A stretch of 64,000 nucleotides of DNA. It comes from Paraspadella gotoi (lineage: Eukaryota > Chaetognatha). The DNA lies in NCBI GenBank assembly GCA_051294375.1, contig CM119269.1:5816050-5880049 (forward strand). The letters run 5' to 3'. This document shows, in pieces, positions 23,067 through 36,723 of the stretch. Every line of letters begins with the position of its first letter. Position 1 is the first letter of the stretch. The notes under the pieces are model-generated. The model was not told where the DNA came from. It was given only the letters and a program-made list of their open reading frames with translations, and did not search any database. Made by a program: the position numbers and the translations under genes.

Positions 23067-23344
23067 AGCGTTCACCGAAATCTGGCGGCGGAATAGAAAA
23101 ACGACGGGAGTCTTCGAAGCAAGCAAAGGACGCAAGCAAAAGTGGACGTAGAACGAAGGAGGCAAGCAACGAAAACGAGAGAAAAGACGACGACGATCGA
23201 ATTTTGGAAAAATTAGTCTCGGCCAATCAAAATAGCTCGAACAAGCAATTAGTCGAAAATTCGATCGTCTTCTCCGAGAGATTGGGCAAGCATCCGAGTC
23301 CGTTCGTCCGTCTGATGTCCGGAGAGATTTCATTCAAATTGTGA
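23067..23344 (+). CDS. Possible terminal exon, charged disordered protein
   Basis: An open frame rich in Lys, Arg, Glu, Asp and Ser follows a CAG and ends MSGEISFKL before TGA. The middle (SGRRTKEASNENERKDDDD) resembles a disordered tail. No homologue or upstream exon was recognised, and chance openness cannot be excluded. Confidence 0.2.
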
Positions 23345-23877
23345 TATACATATCTCGATCGCTATCCACTTTTCGCTTCGCTAATGGCCGCGCGAGAAAT
23401 AAGAGAAGAAAAAGCAAATCCGACCAAAAAGGCGGAATGAGAAATGAGAAAAGACGAGCGGACAGCGTGAATCTATTTTTGAGCTCGAAGACGTCGCGTC
23501 GTGAATCTTATACGTTAGGAGTTAGGTATCATTGTATCATTGTATATCATTGTATCATTGTATATTGTAAAAAGAAATTCTACCGTTAACTTTTAGGTTT
23601 TGTCGTGTTTTCCCGAAGCACGATTAAATTCTGGAAAAGTTTTGAGTACGAACGTTTGAAATAATGATGTAAAGCAATTTGACAGTTAAGTCAATTTAAC
23701 AGTTAAGTTAATTTGAAAGTAAAGCAATTTGACAGTTAAGTCAAAAGTAAGGCATCGTGAGATGTTGAACGAAAGTTTTTACAACTGACGTTTCCTTTTT
23801 CGATCGTTGCCAAAAAAAAATTGTTCTCAAGGATCCTTTTCTTCTCATGTCCTACTTTCGACGCTAATGTCTTCTCT

Positions 23878-23969
<92 letters not shown>
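23878..23969. repeat. (CT)n microsatellite
   Basis: CT repeats with TTCT interruptions. Confidence 0.9.
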
Positions 23970-23972
<3 letters not shown>

Positions 23973-25278
23973 ATGGAAAACCGGTCGCCGTCATCAATGA
24001 CCCCCGCGTCATGTGACCTTTCGGGGTCATTTGACCTCAAATTCAGTTTAAGGCTCAGACTCCAGAAAAAGTTGCTCTAACAAATGACGTTGGATCTTTT
24101 TAAGGTGATGGTCCGGAATTGGGCTCGACGATGGCGGACGGAATGTGTTGCTCGGCCAAACACTTTTCTTTAATACATAAACCGGGACGTTAAAGCCGAA
24201 AGTAAAAAGTAGACAAATATCGAATTAGGGACTCGCGTTAAGAATTAATATAGATTCTATAATAAATGTTTAAATCCATTTTCACCCATAAGACAATAGA
24301 AAAGACATAAGATATATAAATAGAGAAGTTAAAAAACATTCTAAAAGACCGACATAAGAAAAACGTAGCAATTATTGAATTTATTTTAATATTAATTATA
24401 ATAATTAATCTATCATCGAAAATCTTATTCGACTGACAAATCAAACTGATTCGTCGTATCAATTCACTGCGAAAGTCCTTCAAAATCTTAATCTTTCAAA
24501 ATCAGTCGCGGAGATAAAAAAAAAAATGCTAAAGTTCTTTCGCTCTCCTCCCTCGGGTTTTTTTTATTTAAAAATCGAAGTTCCTGTTTTTTTCAAATGT
24601 GTTGCGTCAATAAACATGAAAACAATGTGTTCTTTTGCAAACCAAAATGATGTCATGTTAATTTTCATCATAAATTCGTAATAGTATAAAAAGATAAACT
24701 ATGGAATCAGAGAATGAACCCAGGGATTCGTTGCTACAATTTACAGGTACACGTTTGTTTTTGTTTTTTGTTTTTTTTATTCGATTGTGATTCGTTACGA
24801 TAAGTCAACAGTAAAAAAAAAGCTAAAAAAGCTATATTGATAAATGTCAGAAAGAATTAACGGGCGTTCTTTTACGAAACTTTTTGTCACCTCGAGTTTT
24901 TAAAAAACCTGACATACGTACATTATAAAGAATAAAATATTTTTCAAATTTAATTCATTAAACTAAAAAAAGATACTTTCGAAGCAAAAATATATAAAAA
25001 AATTATGACAGACAGTTATTTAATTTTTAATTAAACATATTTAAAAATGTCTCAATCCGTTGCTCAATCAAACAAAAACCACTCCACAGGGCTCTTTCTG
25101 GAGCACCACATTTTCCTCCTCCTCCCTCCTCCTCTCTTCTTCTCCTCCTCCTCCTCCTCCTACTCCTTGTCCTCCTTCGCTTCACTTCACCTCAATTCGA
25201 TTTCACAGCAAAGTCTCGCTGATTAATTGATGTCGCGATTCAAATGCTTAAACGTGTTAAATTCAAACCAAAAGAGTT

Positions 25279-25284
<6 letters not shown>
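23970..25284. other. No gene identified, AT-rich
   Basis: Mostly AT-rich unique sequence with poly-A/T runs and a CTCCT-rich patch at 25110-25160. No exon with plausible splice sites and coding bias was seen. Confidence 0.55.
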
Positions 25285-25364
<80 letters not shown>

Positions 25365-25386
25365 AGAAAGAGAGAGAGAGAGAGTG
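25285..25386. repeat. (GA)n microsatellite
   Basis: Long GA array with a few GGAG interruptions. Confidence 0.9.
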
Positions 25387-25689
25387 TGGTGAGAGAGTCC
25401 ATAGTACCTAAAATAAAGATTGATCGATGTACTAAAAGAGACGAATTTTATTTCTAAAAATTGACAAGAGTGCTTGTCAACCCTGCTTGCCAACCTACTT
25501 CCCCCCCCCCAAGCTCGCTCGAATCTCCCTTCATTTTTCTCTCCCCGTTTCTTTTCTTTTCTTTCCCCCGACCTCCAATCCAACTCACATTTTTCTTCCC
25601 GCTTTTTTTTTCTTTCTTTCGCCGCGAAAATTTGAAATTAAAAGGATTATCTTCTTTTTTTTTCTCTCTCTCTCTTTTCTCTTTTCTTT

Positions 25690-26130
25690 TCCGAGTCTTT
25701 TGAGAGAAAAGGAAAGGAAAAAAAAACCCGAAAAGGGTGGTGAGACACGTCGCGAATTATGGAGGAAAGGAAAGGTAAGACGAATGACGATTGGCGGAAA
25801 AAGGAAGGACGAGACGAAGAATACTTAAAAAAAAGGGAGGAAGGGAGGAAAGGAGAGAGGAAAAAAGAGAGGAAATGGAGGGACGTGAGTAGGAGAAAAG
25901 AGAGTGTGTAAAAAGGGGGAGGAAGACGAAAAAAGGAACGAAAAAAAGGAGAGAGAAGTGAAATGAAAAAAAGGGAGGAAAGGAAAAAAGGGAGGAAAGG
26001 AAAGTTGGTTAAAAGATAAGGCCTATCAGGTGAAAAGGGAGGAAGAACGAAAAGAAGGAAAGAAGGAGGAAGGTTAGTTAGGGAGAGAGGGGAGGAAAGG
26101 ATGAGGATAGGAAGGATAGAAAAGGCGAAA
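25690..26130. repeat. Purine-rich GGAAA tract
   Basis: About 440 bp of A/G-rich sequence with imperfect AAAGGGAGGAAAGG repeats. Open frames here are compositional. Confidence 0.75.
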
Positions 26131-26141
26131 GAGAGAGGATA

Positions 26142-26464
26142 GCAGTGACGTGTATTTTCATTTGATGACATGACATGACTAAAAAACTTTTTTGCCCGTG
26201 TATTTATGACATTCACTGCATCAAAATTATGTTTTTTATTCTTTAGTTTTGGGAATTCCTGAAGGCGGCGCTTGCAGTCTCTTAGATTTGAGGTTGTTTG
26301 TGTATAAACAAATGTTCAACCAAATATAGGCAAATTATATGCATTTTCAATGTTAGTGGGGCAGTCCGACGGACAGACATACTGAGGGACCGACCAACCG
26401 ACCGACCGACAGACAGACCGAAAAGTGAGAGCTGCTTCGCGATTCCTCGCGGCTCAACTAAGAG
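26142..26464 (+). mobile_element. Single-arm copy of the foldback element family
   Basis: It shares GGAATTCCTGAAGGCGGC, the TAGGCAAATTATA block, a GTGGGGCAG motif, the CCGACCGACCGAC tract and a terminal GC-rich palindrome (GCTTCGCGATTCCTCGCGGC) with the arms at 3007-4125. The opposite arm is absent. Confidence 0.65.
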
Positions 26465-27056
26465 CGTGAGATAAGAAAAATCACGGAGCGTTGAGAAAGA
26501 CTATCTTCGGTGGAAGAGATGACAGAGGTTAATAGCCTCTCGTTACTGAAAAGAAAGTATGGAACCAGCTATGGGTAAGAAAATAGGTTGAATAGTGGTA
26601 ATATTTATATTTTTATCTTTATATAAATAGACATTTCTTAACCTTTTGAATGGCGCGTAAGGTTATATTTTAATAATTTATAATTCATAATGATGAAATT
26701 TAGGATCGAGATTTCAAAAAGACCAAGTTATAAAAAAATATATTTCGATTTTTTTTTTTGCCATTAAAAGTATCAAAAGCGGGAAAGTGCTTTCTCCCTT
26801 AGAGCTAGATTTCCACCTGAGAAATCTTTTTATTACGCTTTCCTTCCTTCCCTCCCAATTTCTTTCTTTTTCTTTTTTTCTTTTTTGTGCTCGTATATTT
26901 TGTTATTTACGTATTCACACTTAACACAATTTCGAGCTATTCTCGTTTAAATTAACTTACTTTTTGTCGTTTTCTCTTTATTCTCTTATTTTGTTTATGT
27001 ATTCCTTCTGATTCTCCCTAGATTTTATTTTTTTTGTTTTGTTTTCTTTTGTTCAG

Positions 27057-27401
27057 ATGTTGAACCAAAACGAGACGCGAATGTCGAAGAGTTCGACGAC
27101 GACGCCGCCGCCTCCAGTGCTGCGCCAGCCGCTTCCGACACTGCCGCCGCCGCAGCCGACCCAGCGGTTGCCTCAACAACCGCCGCGGCCTCCGACGACG
27201 AAGATGAAGACCAAAAAGATGATGACGTCGACGAAGAGGAAGACGATAGCGACGAGGCGGCTTCATTGATAGAAGGTGGGCGTGGCCCGTGTCTCTCGCG
27301 GAGACCGTAAATAGAGACGCCGCGTCAACTGATAAATCGCGCGAAATTCGGGGCAAAGTTCGAATCGCGCGAGACTATGTGAAGCTTTGGCAAGCTAAGC
27401 G

Positions 27402-27454
<53 letters not shown>

Positions 27455-30400
27455 CATTCTCTTGTATTGTATTGTTTTTACATAATTTTTCCCCCTATTA
27501 TCAAAACAAACAAAGTCAACTTTTTGATGATCTGTAGCCTGTGATAGCGATAGTGATATTGCTGTTATTGTTGTTGTTTTTGTCAGTGATGTGAATTTTG
27601 GACAGAAACAGAATGTGAAGCAGAAGGGATTAGGAAAGAATCTTCTCGAAAGAATCTTGTGAAAGGATCTTCTCTCCTCTTGACTTTCCCCGACTTCTTA
27701 CTGACAGAAGGACTTCCTTTGCCTTGATAAAATCATTCTCCTTCACCCTACAACCCTCAGATCCCGAAAAGACCACACTGGACGCTCTGCTGGGCGTCAA
27801 GGAGAACTGTCATCAGGACGACAAGGAACTCCTGCGCCACCTGCGGCGTCTGCGGCGCGTCTGCGATCGGAAGGAAAGTCTCGAGGCCATGGAGGATTAT
27901 CACGGCCACGAGATGCTGAGCCGCGCCTGGCAGCAGGTCCTCTTCAATCCAAACTGGACTCTCTTTCACTGCAGCGTCAACGCGGAAATGGCGGCCATCT
28001 TTAAAATCGTGCTGCGGAAGAGTGAAAAGATCAAATGGATGATGGGTAAGAATGATGATGTAGATTATTATTGATTATTATAATTGTTATTATGATGATT
28101 ATTAATGTTGAGGTTGTCCACGATGATATATGAGGCTGTTGGATAAAATTATTCTGAATAGGATTAAAGGAATAAACACAGATTTTCATATACATGCAGA
28201 CCCTAAAAAACGTCAGCGAAAGTAAAGAGAAAAAGTTTAAAATTTAAAGTTTAAAGTTTAAAACCGGAAAGAAAACTAAATAAAAAAGTATTCTTATGAA
28301 CCAAAAATAAATTAAGCAGTTGTTTATAATTCTTTTAGGAAATAAACTGGAAACGTTACCTTTGACGGAAATTTATCCTTACCTTAAGCCACAGAATCAA
28401 AAAATATTCGTCCAAGATATGATTACAGTGATAAACGAAATTTCGAGCTCTTTTCACGAACTGCCTTCAAAATCCCTTTCCGAGATGTACAAGTGCTTCG
28501 TTAGTTTAGCAAAGAGTCAAAATAATTCGAGCTTAATTTTGGCTCCCATTTTGAACGTGCTGGAAAAACTCTTAGACTTAAAAACTGTAACGAGGGATTT
28601 AGATTTAGCAACTGTCCTGTTAGAAATAATGATAGACAGTGATTTGGAAAAAAACGTCAACCATTTTGCAATGGCTTGCCAATGCTTTGATAAGCTATCT
28701 TTGGAAGAAGACAGATTTCCTAGCAATTCGATTGATTTCTCGCCGATAAACAATCAATCTAGGGTAAAAAAATGCTTGCAAATTTTACAAATGCCAGATG
28801 CGAATGACATTTCAATCAGCTGCGGTTTACTTGCATTTTTAAAATTATCTGCAGGGTCTCCACCTTTCAACGATAATTTATCCTTAATTTTGACAATTCT
28901 CGAAGATGTCAGTAGAATCCATCCGGTCAATGAGCCCTGCGTCCATTCCGCTCTTTCCTTGTTCAGTACCATCTTGTCAAGACCATCAAAAAATGGGGCT
29001 GAGGTTAAAAGTCTTATCGCAGACCCCAAAACCTGGGCGATTTGGACCTACAAGATTATGAAGGCTAATACGTCCAATGAAAATGTAGCAATAGATGGAG
29101 GTAAAGTATTTTGCTATTTAATTCGACATTGGCATACCAAAATGCAACCATTGTTTGGTGAAGATGAAGAACAACTGCCCATTCATCAATTAGCTGCTGG
29201 TATACTCATGGATTCTGGTATGACCCATATGAAAAATCCGATGGCTGCTGCGACAGCTGCTGAGTTAGTTTATTGGTTATGTTTGATGGATCCTAAATTT
29301 CAGAATCTTTTCATTGAACGAAACATTCATGGAGTCATTTTTTTCGCTATTGATACAATTAATGAAAATAGAACGAGTCTAATTTACTCGCTCTGTATGG
29401 CATTGTTTGCTTTATCAATATTTTCTCAAAAAAACAAATTAATTTTATTGAATGCTGGGATACATAGAAAGTTAATAAGTATAGCAAATCAATATGACAG
29501 TAATATTAAAATTCTCACAGTCATTATAACAATAATAGCTTCTTTTTATGATACATGCCCGGCAGATGAAATTCCAGTACTCTGTAGCTTACAAGGAATA
29601 ATTTTTAAAAGCGTACATGTCTTTAGAAAGAATACATCATCGTTTGCGATAAAGTTTAAAGAGGCATGTCTTGAATATTATCATGCATTATTCTTAAATG
29701 CTTATGGCACTGAAGTTCATTCTAATGATATATTCTATATGACTGTATCACTAATTCAGTCAAGTAACTTTGAATTGACTATTTGTAAAAAAGGAATAAT
29801 TTTACTTCAACAACTTCCGGCATATCTAAAAATGCAGGAAAGTCTTTCTGAAGAACTTGTATTGCTACTAATGAAAATCTTCAAAAAGTTCAGCTCTAAA
29901 TGTTGTTTGTTAAATGAAGCCATTGTCTTATTGCTGTTATGCACAAATAAATATGAAATATTTAGAGTGATATGTGTAACAAAGGAGATTCATGTAGACT
30001 TGTTTAATTGGCTAATAGATGCCAAATACTCAATGTTTTATAAAAACATGACTTTAAAATGCCTTAAACTTTTGGTAAGCGATGCAAATTGTTTGGAAAA
30101 AATGCTTGAATCCGCAACAAAATCATCTTCTCTCGATTGTATTCAATGCCTAGTTCTTTTAGAAGCCCCAATAAACAGTAAAGATGATGCATCACCGCTT
30201 GTTATTGCCACTGAATTTGGACGAAAAGAAGTGGTAAAATATCTTTTAAGTAAAGGAGCACAAGATATACCAAGAGCCATTAAGTCAGCCCTAGATAATG
30301 AAAGGTTGGAAATTATTCCATACTTGTTACAGTATTATAATACCAAGCATCATGTTAACAATTCCATTACATGGGAATCTTTAGGATTAACTTGCATTCA

Positions 30401-33400
30401 AAAAGAATGGCTTAAAGAACCTTTTGCTAATTTTCACCAAGACTTACAAGAAAGTCAGATGGCAAAAAATCTCAAATCTGCTATAGCAAAGTCTGAAAAA
30501 TTAAGAGAAGTATGTCAAAATAACCTATATCTTCCTTCTGAAGCTTCACAATCGCCTTTTCAAAATCCATGTTTTAATAAAGATATTCACCAAAGCAGAT
30601 ACTTATTATTACAGAAAGATAATCATAAAAATACCATAGAAATAAAGCCCATTTTAAGACAATCTAACAAGCCAATTGAATTAGCTGAATCACGTGCAAA
30701 TATTTTTCTTCGAAGAGCTAGTTCATTAGTGTTTGGAACTAATTCACATGTTTCTGAAGAAATTGAAATTAAAAGTGAGGAAGAAAAATATGAGTTTGAA
30801 GCAAATGCTTTGTTTATCCAGGACAAGTTTGATTTTGAAGAATGGCTGGATATGTCTGTCTCTGGATGTTCATATCCATTTTCAACTATGGATCCAAGAT
30901 ATAAGAATGAAAACCAAAATACAACAACGACAAAATCAATTCATCCAGGAAAACAATGGCTGATTAAACCCATTTTTAGCAATTTTATGGATATTAATAA
31001 TACTGAAAATTCTTGCATGCATATGAATTCCTTCATTCCTTTGGAAACTGATCCTATTAACCAATTTCAATTCCTAAAAAAAGAAACTAGAAGAAAAAGC
31101 ATGCAATTACCTGGAGAGAAAACTGTGAACACGTCAAAGGATTTTTTAATTGAAAGAAGATGTTCTATTCAAAAATACTCTTCGCCTCTAAATACTAAGT
31201 CAACTTTTAAGAACTTACATTTAACCAAATTCAAAATTGACCGTTTGAGTGTTTCAATTTTAAATCTTTCACACAATTTTCTGCCAGATATAGATGACTT
31301 AACTAGTGGTGACAGAGATTCATTACCTCATGTAATAAAGAATGTTTTACGTTTAGAACTTTCATCTAATCTTATATCAAGTTTACCAGAGAGCATTAAT
31401 TTTTTCTCTGAATTACAAGTTTTAGATTTGGAAAGAAACAACTTTAGAACGTTTCCTGAACCAATTGTAAAATGCTTAAATTTAAAATCTGTTAACTTAG
31501 CTTACAATCATCTCGAAGATATTGAAAATTTTAAAAGCTCATCTATGATTGAAAAACTAGATCTTTCAAATAATCTATTTACAGCATTTCCTTTGGCACT
31601 TCCAATCTGTTTTCCAAAATTGGAAAAATTAGACTTGTCATACAACAGAATTGAAAATATTTCAAATAATATGTCAGTTTTTATTGATTTGAAGTTATTA
31701 AACCTAGATGGTAATCAATTAAAAAACCTCCCTTTTAACTTCTTTCATATTTTTAAAAGTTTGTCTAACCTTGATTTGAACAAAAATAATTTGACTCATA
31801 TCGATTGTGAAATTATGGATAGTCCTTCAAGTTTTCATAATTTTTCATTGTCTGATAATTCTCTTGGTTCTGAATTTCCTGGATTCATTTGTGATTTAAC
31901 ACAACTGCAAAGTTTGAATATCTCTAAAAACAATATAGCGAATGTTCCTCCTCCTACAAAATGGAAGACCAACTGTTTACGATATCTAAATATAAGTTCT
32001 AATAAAATTGATTATTTGTTCTTGAATGACGCTAAAAATTGGTCAAAATTAGAAACCTTTATTATAGCACACAATTCGGTAAAAGTTATTCCCCCAGAAA
32101 TATCTTACTTGACAAATTTACAAAGTTTTGACATATCTTATAACCAAATTACTGTTCTACCTGATGAACTGGGAAATTGTCAACAACTCTGGGAGTTGAA
32201 AATCAAAGGTTTGGATCTTGATTTAGATCCAATAGTTATAAAAAGAGGAACAAAAGCAATAGTAAAAAGTTTATTTGACAGATTGAAGCATTCAGATTTT
32301 CACTATAGAGGACGTCTGATATTGGTGGGACCTGAGAAAAGTGGTAAAACAAAACTAATTCAAAGCATTACTCGAAATAAATGGAATTCACAGCATGAAA
32401 ACAAAGGCAATGGAGTAAGTATAAAAGATTGGGCCTTTTACAAAAAAGGAAAAGTTACAGGCCAAACTACTGAGCATGTAATCAGTTGCTGGGACTTTAA
32501 TGGTAAAGAGCGATATATGCAAACTGTACATTACTTTTTTTCTTCAAGGGCGTTATATTTAGTAGTGTTTAATTTGGTCAATGGATTAGAGGAATTAAAA
32601 AAGATAATTCCATGGCTTCTCAGCATCAGTATCAAAGCACCAGGTTCACCGGTAATCTTGGTTGGAACACATGCAGATTTAGTGAATCCAACAAATGATG
32701 TCCAAGAATATTTTCAAAATTTCTTAACTAATCACTGCCTTTTTAATAGTTTTCCTCCCATAGCTTTTTCAATAGTTATTGACGCAACAAAAGAAAATAA
32801 ATTTACAGATATTTTAAGAAATAAAATAATAAAAACATTTGAAAATTATATTGTACATAAACGAGCACTACTTGGGGAAAAAGTACCCAGAGATTATATA
32901 ATCCTTGACGATATAATGAGAAAAGTGTCTAAGTCTGGAAAAATAAAGCCACAGTTTCCTGTTCTTCATTTAACCGACATCCAGGAGATCATTAGCGAGA
33001 ATTTATTTGAATTTGAAATGGATGATTTCAAAGATGCAATGAACTATTTGCATTTAATGGGGACAGTTCTTAACTTCAAAGATAGCAAAGCACGCCTTAA
33101 TGAATATTACTTTGTTGATGCCGAATGGTTATTTTCATTGGCTGAGGAATTTTTAGCTCTTGCCCAGGACTGCAACGGAATTCTAAATTATGATATTTTT
33201 AATTCTAGCAATAACAAAACTGTTTTTTGTAGCACTATTTTACCCTCTGAATTTTTTCAACAGTCTTTGAGAATAATGACAAATTTCCAAATCGGTATTC
33301 CTTTGAGCCATGAGCAAATTCTTATACCTTCCCTTTTACCAGAAGAAAGATGTGGTGAATCATTGATAGAGCTGACTATTAATGATAACAAAGCCATAGT

Positions 33401-35843
33401 GTCAAGGTTCTACTGTATGCCTTATGAGCCTACTGGCTTTTTTTCGACATTTTTAATAAAAATAGTAACTTTTGCAAAAACAGGTAACCATCTTTTGCAA
33501 TACTGGAAACATGGGTTTTGCTTTTCTGATTCCGATATGATAGTAGAAGTTTCAAATGGCCCCCTCGTTCAAAACACCAATACTTCTGAATTCGATAATG
33601 ATATAGCTTATGAATACATTGTAAGTATTAAATCCCCAAGATCCAAAAAGGGAATAAGTTTGTTAGGAAGTGTTGTCGACATTCTTGATGATTTAATAGA
33701 TGAACATTATCCAGGCCTATTAGACGTTGACCCAATGTTACAAAAGCCGATGTTAAAAATTGATATTCCATGCCCTGAATGCTCCAAAAGCTTAAAGCAT
33801 TTATTTCCGTTTGATCAGTTAATATTAGCGGGTGAAAAAGATTCTTCTGTCTTTTGTCCAGTACATGAGGGTCGAATTTTGATAGAAACTTTGGCTCCTG
33901 ATATAGTGCTTTGGGATTTGGATGTAGCATTGGAAAACTTAGAAACGAACTTAGACAAAATGAAAATGATTGGGGATGGTGGGTTTGGTTCTGTATATAA
34001 AACAACACTGGGAAATGAAACGGTAGCAGTTAAAGTATTCAAACAATCTGGAGAGATTCATCCACACAAGTTACAAAGAAAAGAAGCTTCTATATTACAA
34101 ATGATACAGCACCAAAACATAGTGTCATTATTAGGAATTTCTCTAAAGCCACGTTGCATTATTTTAGAGTTTGCGCATCACGGCTCAATTGCCAATCATC
34201 TAAGTAAAAACTGTGACCATATTTCAACTCCCCTGATTTATCAGATATTAAAAGACATTGCGAACGCAATGGTATTTCTCCACTTGAAAAATATAATTTA
34301 CAGAGACTGTAAACCAGACAATATACTATTGTTTTCTTTGGACATAAATGATCAAATTAATGCAAAACTTTCAGATTATGGAATTTCAACGCTTGCTACA
34401 TCTGTTGGTTCAGTCCAACAAGAAGGTACACCAGGATATAGAGCTCCTGAATGTATATTAGGAGAATATTATTCTTTTCCAATTGATATATTTTCTTTGG
34501 GAATCACGGTTTTTGAAATAATTACAAAAGGAAAGCATCCTTATGATAACCAAGGTTTTAGATCAAGAGCGGAATATGATATAGGTGTTTGTAAAGGTTT
34601 GGAATTTGATCACCTTGCTGATTTTGGTTGTGAATCCTGGCCATTTATGCAAGACCTTATCAGCAATTGCTTGAATTTTATCCCAGAATCAAGACCATCA
34701 TCCCAAGATTTTTTAAAACAAGTAAATATTTCGGGATTTCTTCCGCTGCGATGGGAAATAGTTTTAGATTTAGAAGAAAGAATTGAAAAATTAACTTTTG
34801 TAAAAGATGAAATACACAAAAAAAGTAAAATTTTTTTGGCAACATTTGACCGAAATAAAAATCAAAGATTAATTTGTTTTGATTACTCAAAGCTTCCAAA
34901 GAAAGAGTCAGTGTTTCTAAGAGAAACTAGTCCCGTATCGTCAATGACAGCAATCAATACCGAGGAGGTTTTTCTGGGACTTCAGGATGGCAGCCTGCTA
35001 TATGTGAATTCCAAATCACAAGAATCGCACTTCATCTCTCAAATGGAAGACAGTATCGTTCAATTAGAAATTCTGACAAACAGTTTTATTTCCAAAATAT
35101 GGATTTTGTGCGGATTAGCAAACGGCTGTGTGAGGATGTTCGTTCAGAATTATAATGGAAAAAACTTGACGATGCAAGAGGAAACTGTTCATGAAAAAGA
35201 GTATTGGACCAACAGCAGTCGACTCCCTGTTCTATCCTTTTCTCGATCTCGTCATTCGCTTTGGATCATGACGCAAAACGAAGTCACGTCTTTCGATCTT
35301 GACGAAATTCGTTCGATGAATTTCACTGTCGCAAAAAGATTAAACGTAAATGCGGAGAAAAAAAGAAAGGGTGCCAAGTTCCTCGTCGATCCCGACGAAA
35401 CGATGGGATTGTCATTCTCCATCAACGGATGCGTCGTCCGCATCTGGGATCTCACGGAACTCGATTATCTCACGAAGATCGAGGTGGACGCGAGTCTCTT
35501 CCCCGATTCCGACTTTTTCGTCGACACACGAATCACGGACGTGATTCACGAACGTGAATCCGATCAAATTTGGGTGGGCACCAGAGGCGGGAACGTCCTC
35601 GTCTTTGAAATTAACGAAGATTCCGTGGAATCGCGTGCCTGCTTGCAAAGATACGATTGTCCCATCAAGCATTGGTGCGTGGCCGAATCGAGTGGTCGCG
35701 CTCAGGACGGTAACGCGTTGCTGTTATGCGCCACTGAGAAAAAATCTATACCGGAACGAAGTCACGAATTTGATTATGTTATGAGGGAAGTTGAATCAAG
35801 AGGAGTCCTCCTAGTGTGGAACCCAAAATTCATTCAATTCTGA
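27057..35843 (+). CDS. LRRK: LRRK (leucine-rich repeat kinase, LRRK2-like), 5' end not found
   Basis: Three exons join in phase 1: 27057-27275, 27761-28045 and 28339-35843 (stop TGA), giving about 2668 residues. The start codon and any earlier exon were not found. The first exon is Asp/Glu/Ala-rich. The giant exon encodes an armadillo-like helical region (to about 30100), ankyrin-like repeats (30120-30340), leucine-rich repeats (31230-32230), a Roc GTPase with P-loop GPEKSGKTK (32328-32354), a COR domain to about 33880, a kinase (33950-34740) and a WD40-like C-terminus. The kinase shows GDGGFGSVY, VAVK, YRDCKPDN (Cys where Leu is usual) and DYG in place of DFG, as known for LRRK1/LRRK2, then GTPGYRAPE. 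A CPEC...CPVH cysteine pair lies just before the kinase. In the family, Roc-COR and kinase form a GTP-regulated Ser/Thr kinase acting on membranes and Rab GTPases. Family assignment is very sure; LRRK2 rather than LRRK1 rests on the N-terminal repeats. Confidence 0.93.
27402..27448. repeat. (CT)n microsatellite in LRRK intron
   Basis: Lies in the intron between the first two visible LRRK exons. Confidence 0.9.
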
Positions 35844-36020
35844 TTAAGTTTTTTTATTTGTTACTGTTACATTGATTCATATAGCGTTTTTCTTGAAACG
35901 AGTTGTCGTAAATTTCATTAAAATTAAATTAAAATTAAAATGTCATTAAATTAGTTAATTAATAGAATTTACCCTTTTGAAATAAGGCGTTAATTTTGTA
36001 CAAGCTACTAGTAAAAGGCT

Positions 36021-36026
36021 AATAAA
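36021..36026 (+). promoter_or_regulatory. Likely polyadenylation signal of LRRK
   Basis: AATAAA lies 178 bases after the LRRK stop codon in AT-rich sequence. It is the first canonical hexamer downstream, so a short 3' UTR ending shortly after it is likely. Confidence 0.5.
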
Positions 36027-36256
36027 CTAAACGACTGACAACCAAGTGTTCTTGCCATTTTTCCATCGCCAAGCATTAATTTTAATCCTCTCTGGAACGA
36101 AAGACAACTTTAATTTGCCGGCATCTTTTCCAATTTATTAGTCACTATATTTATTCCAATGTTGTCCACATTGCAATAATTCCTTTCTTCTCCTTTTAAC
36201 CATCTTCTTTTTTTTTAAATGATTCATTAATCTCATGGCCAACGAAACGCACGAAA

Positions 36257-36266
36257 NNNNNNNNNN
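36257..36266. other. Assembly gap (10 N)
   Basis: Short run of N of nominal length. Confidence 0.97.
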
Positions 36267-36304
36267 TGCAAAAAGACCACTGGCCACTGACTGGACGCGA
36301 GAAA

Positions 36305-36665
36305 ATGGAAGGGGGGGGAGGAGGAAGAGGAGGAGGAGGAGGAAGAGAAGGTGGAGAAGGAGGAGGACGCAGCTGAGGAGAAGGCAATTGAACAGGGAGC
36401 GCCCGGGGGACTACATGAGTCACAAAAACGGAGGCCATTTAGCAACCGGCTTCTTTTCTTTGGAATTATGAAAACTAAGATGATGATTATGATAATGATG
36501 AAGACGACAACAACTTTGACGAGGATTACGATTATGATTATTGTGATAACGATGACGATGACAATGATAATCATAATGATAAAATTACCGATGATGACGT
36601 TCTTGAAAATGACTCTGGCTTGTCGAAAACTACGTAAATTTAGAGATGACGATGATGATGATGAA

Positions 36666-36723
<58 letters not shown>

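Noticed and set aside
26519-26574. ATG followed by MTEVNSLSLLKRKYGTSY and a strong GTAAGA donor, as a first LRRK exon
   Set aside because: It ends in phase 2, but the acidic LRRK exon at 27057 needs phase 1; joining them gives an immediate stop.
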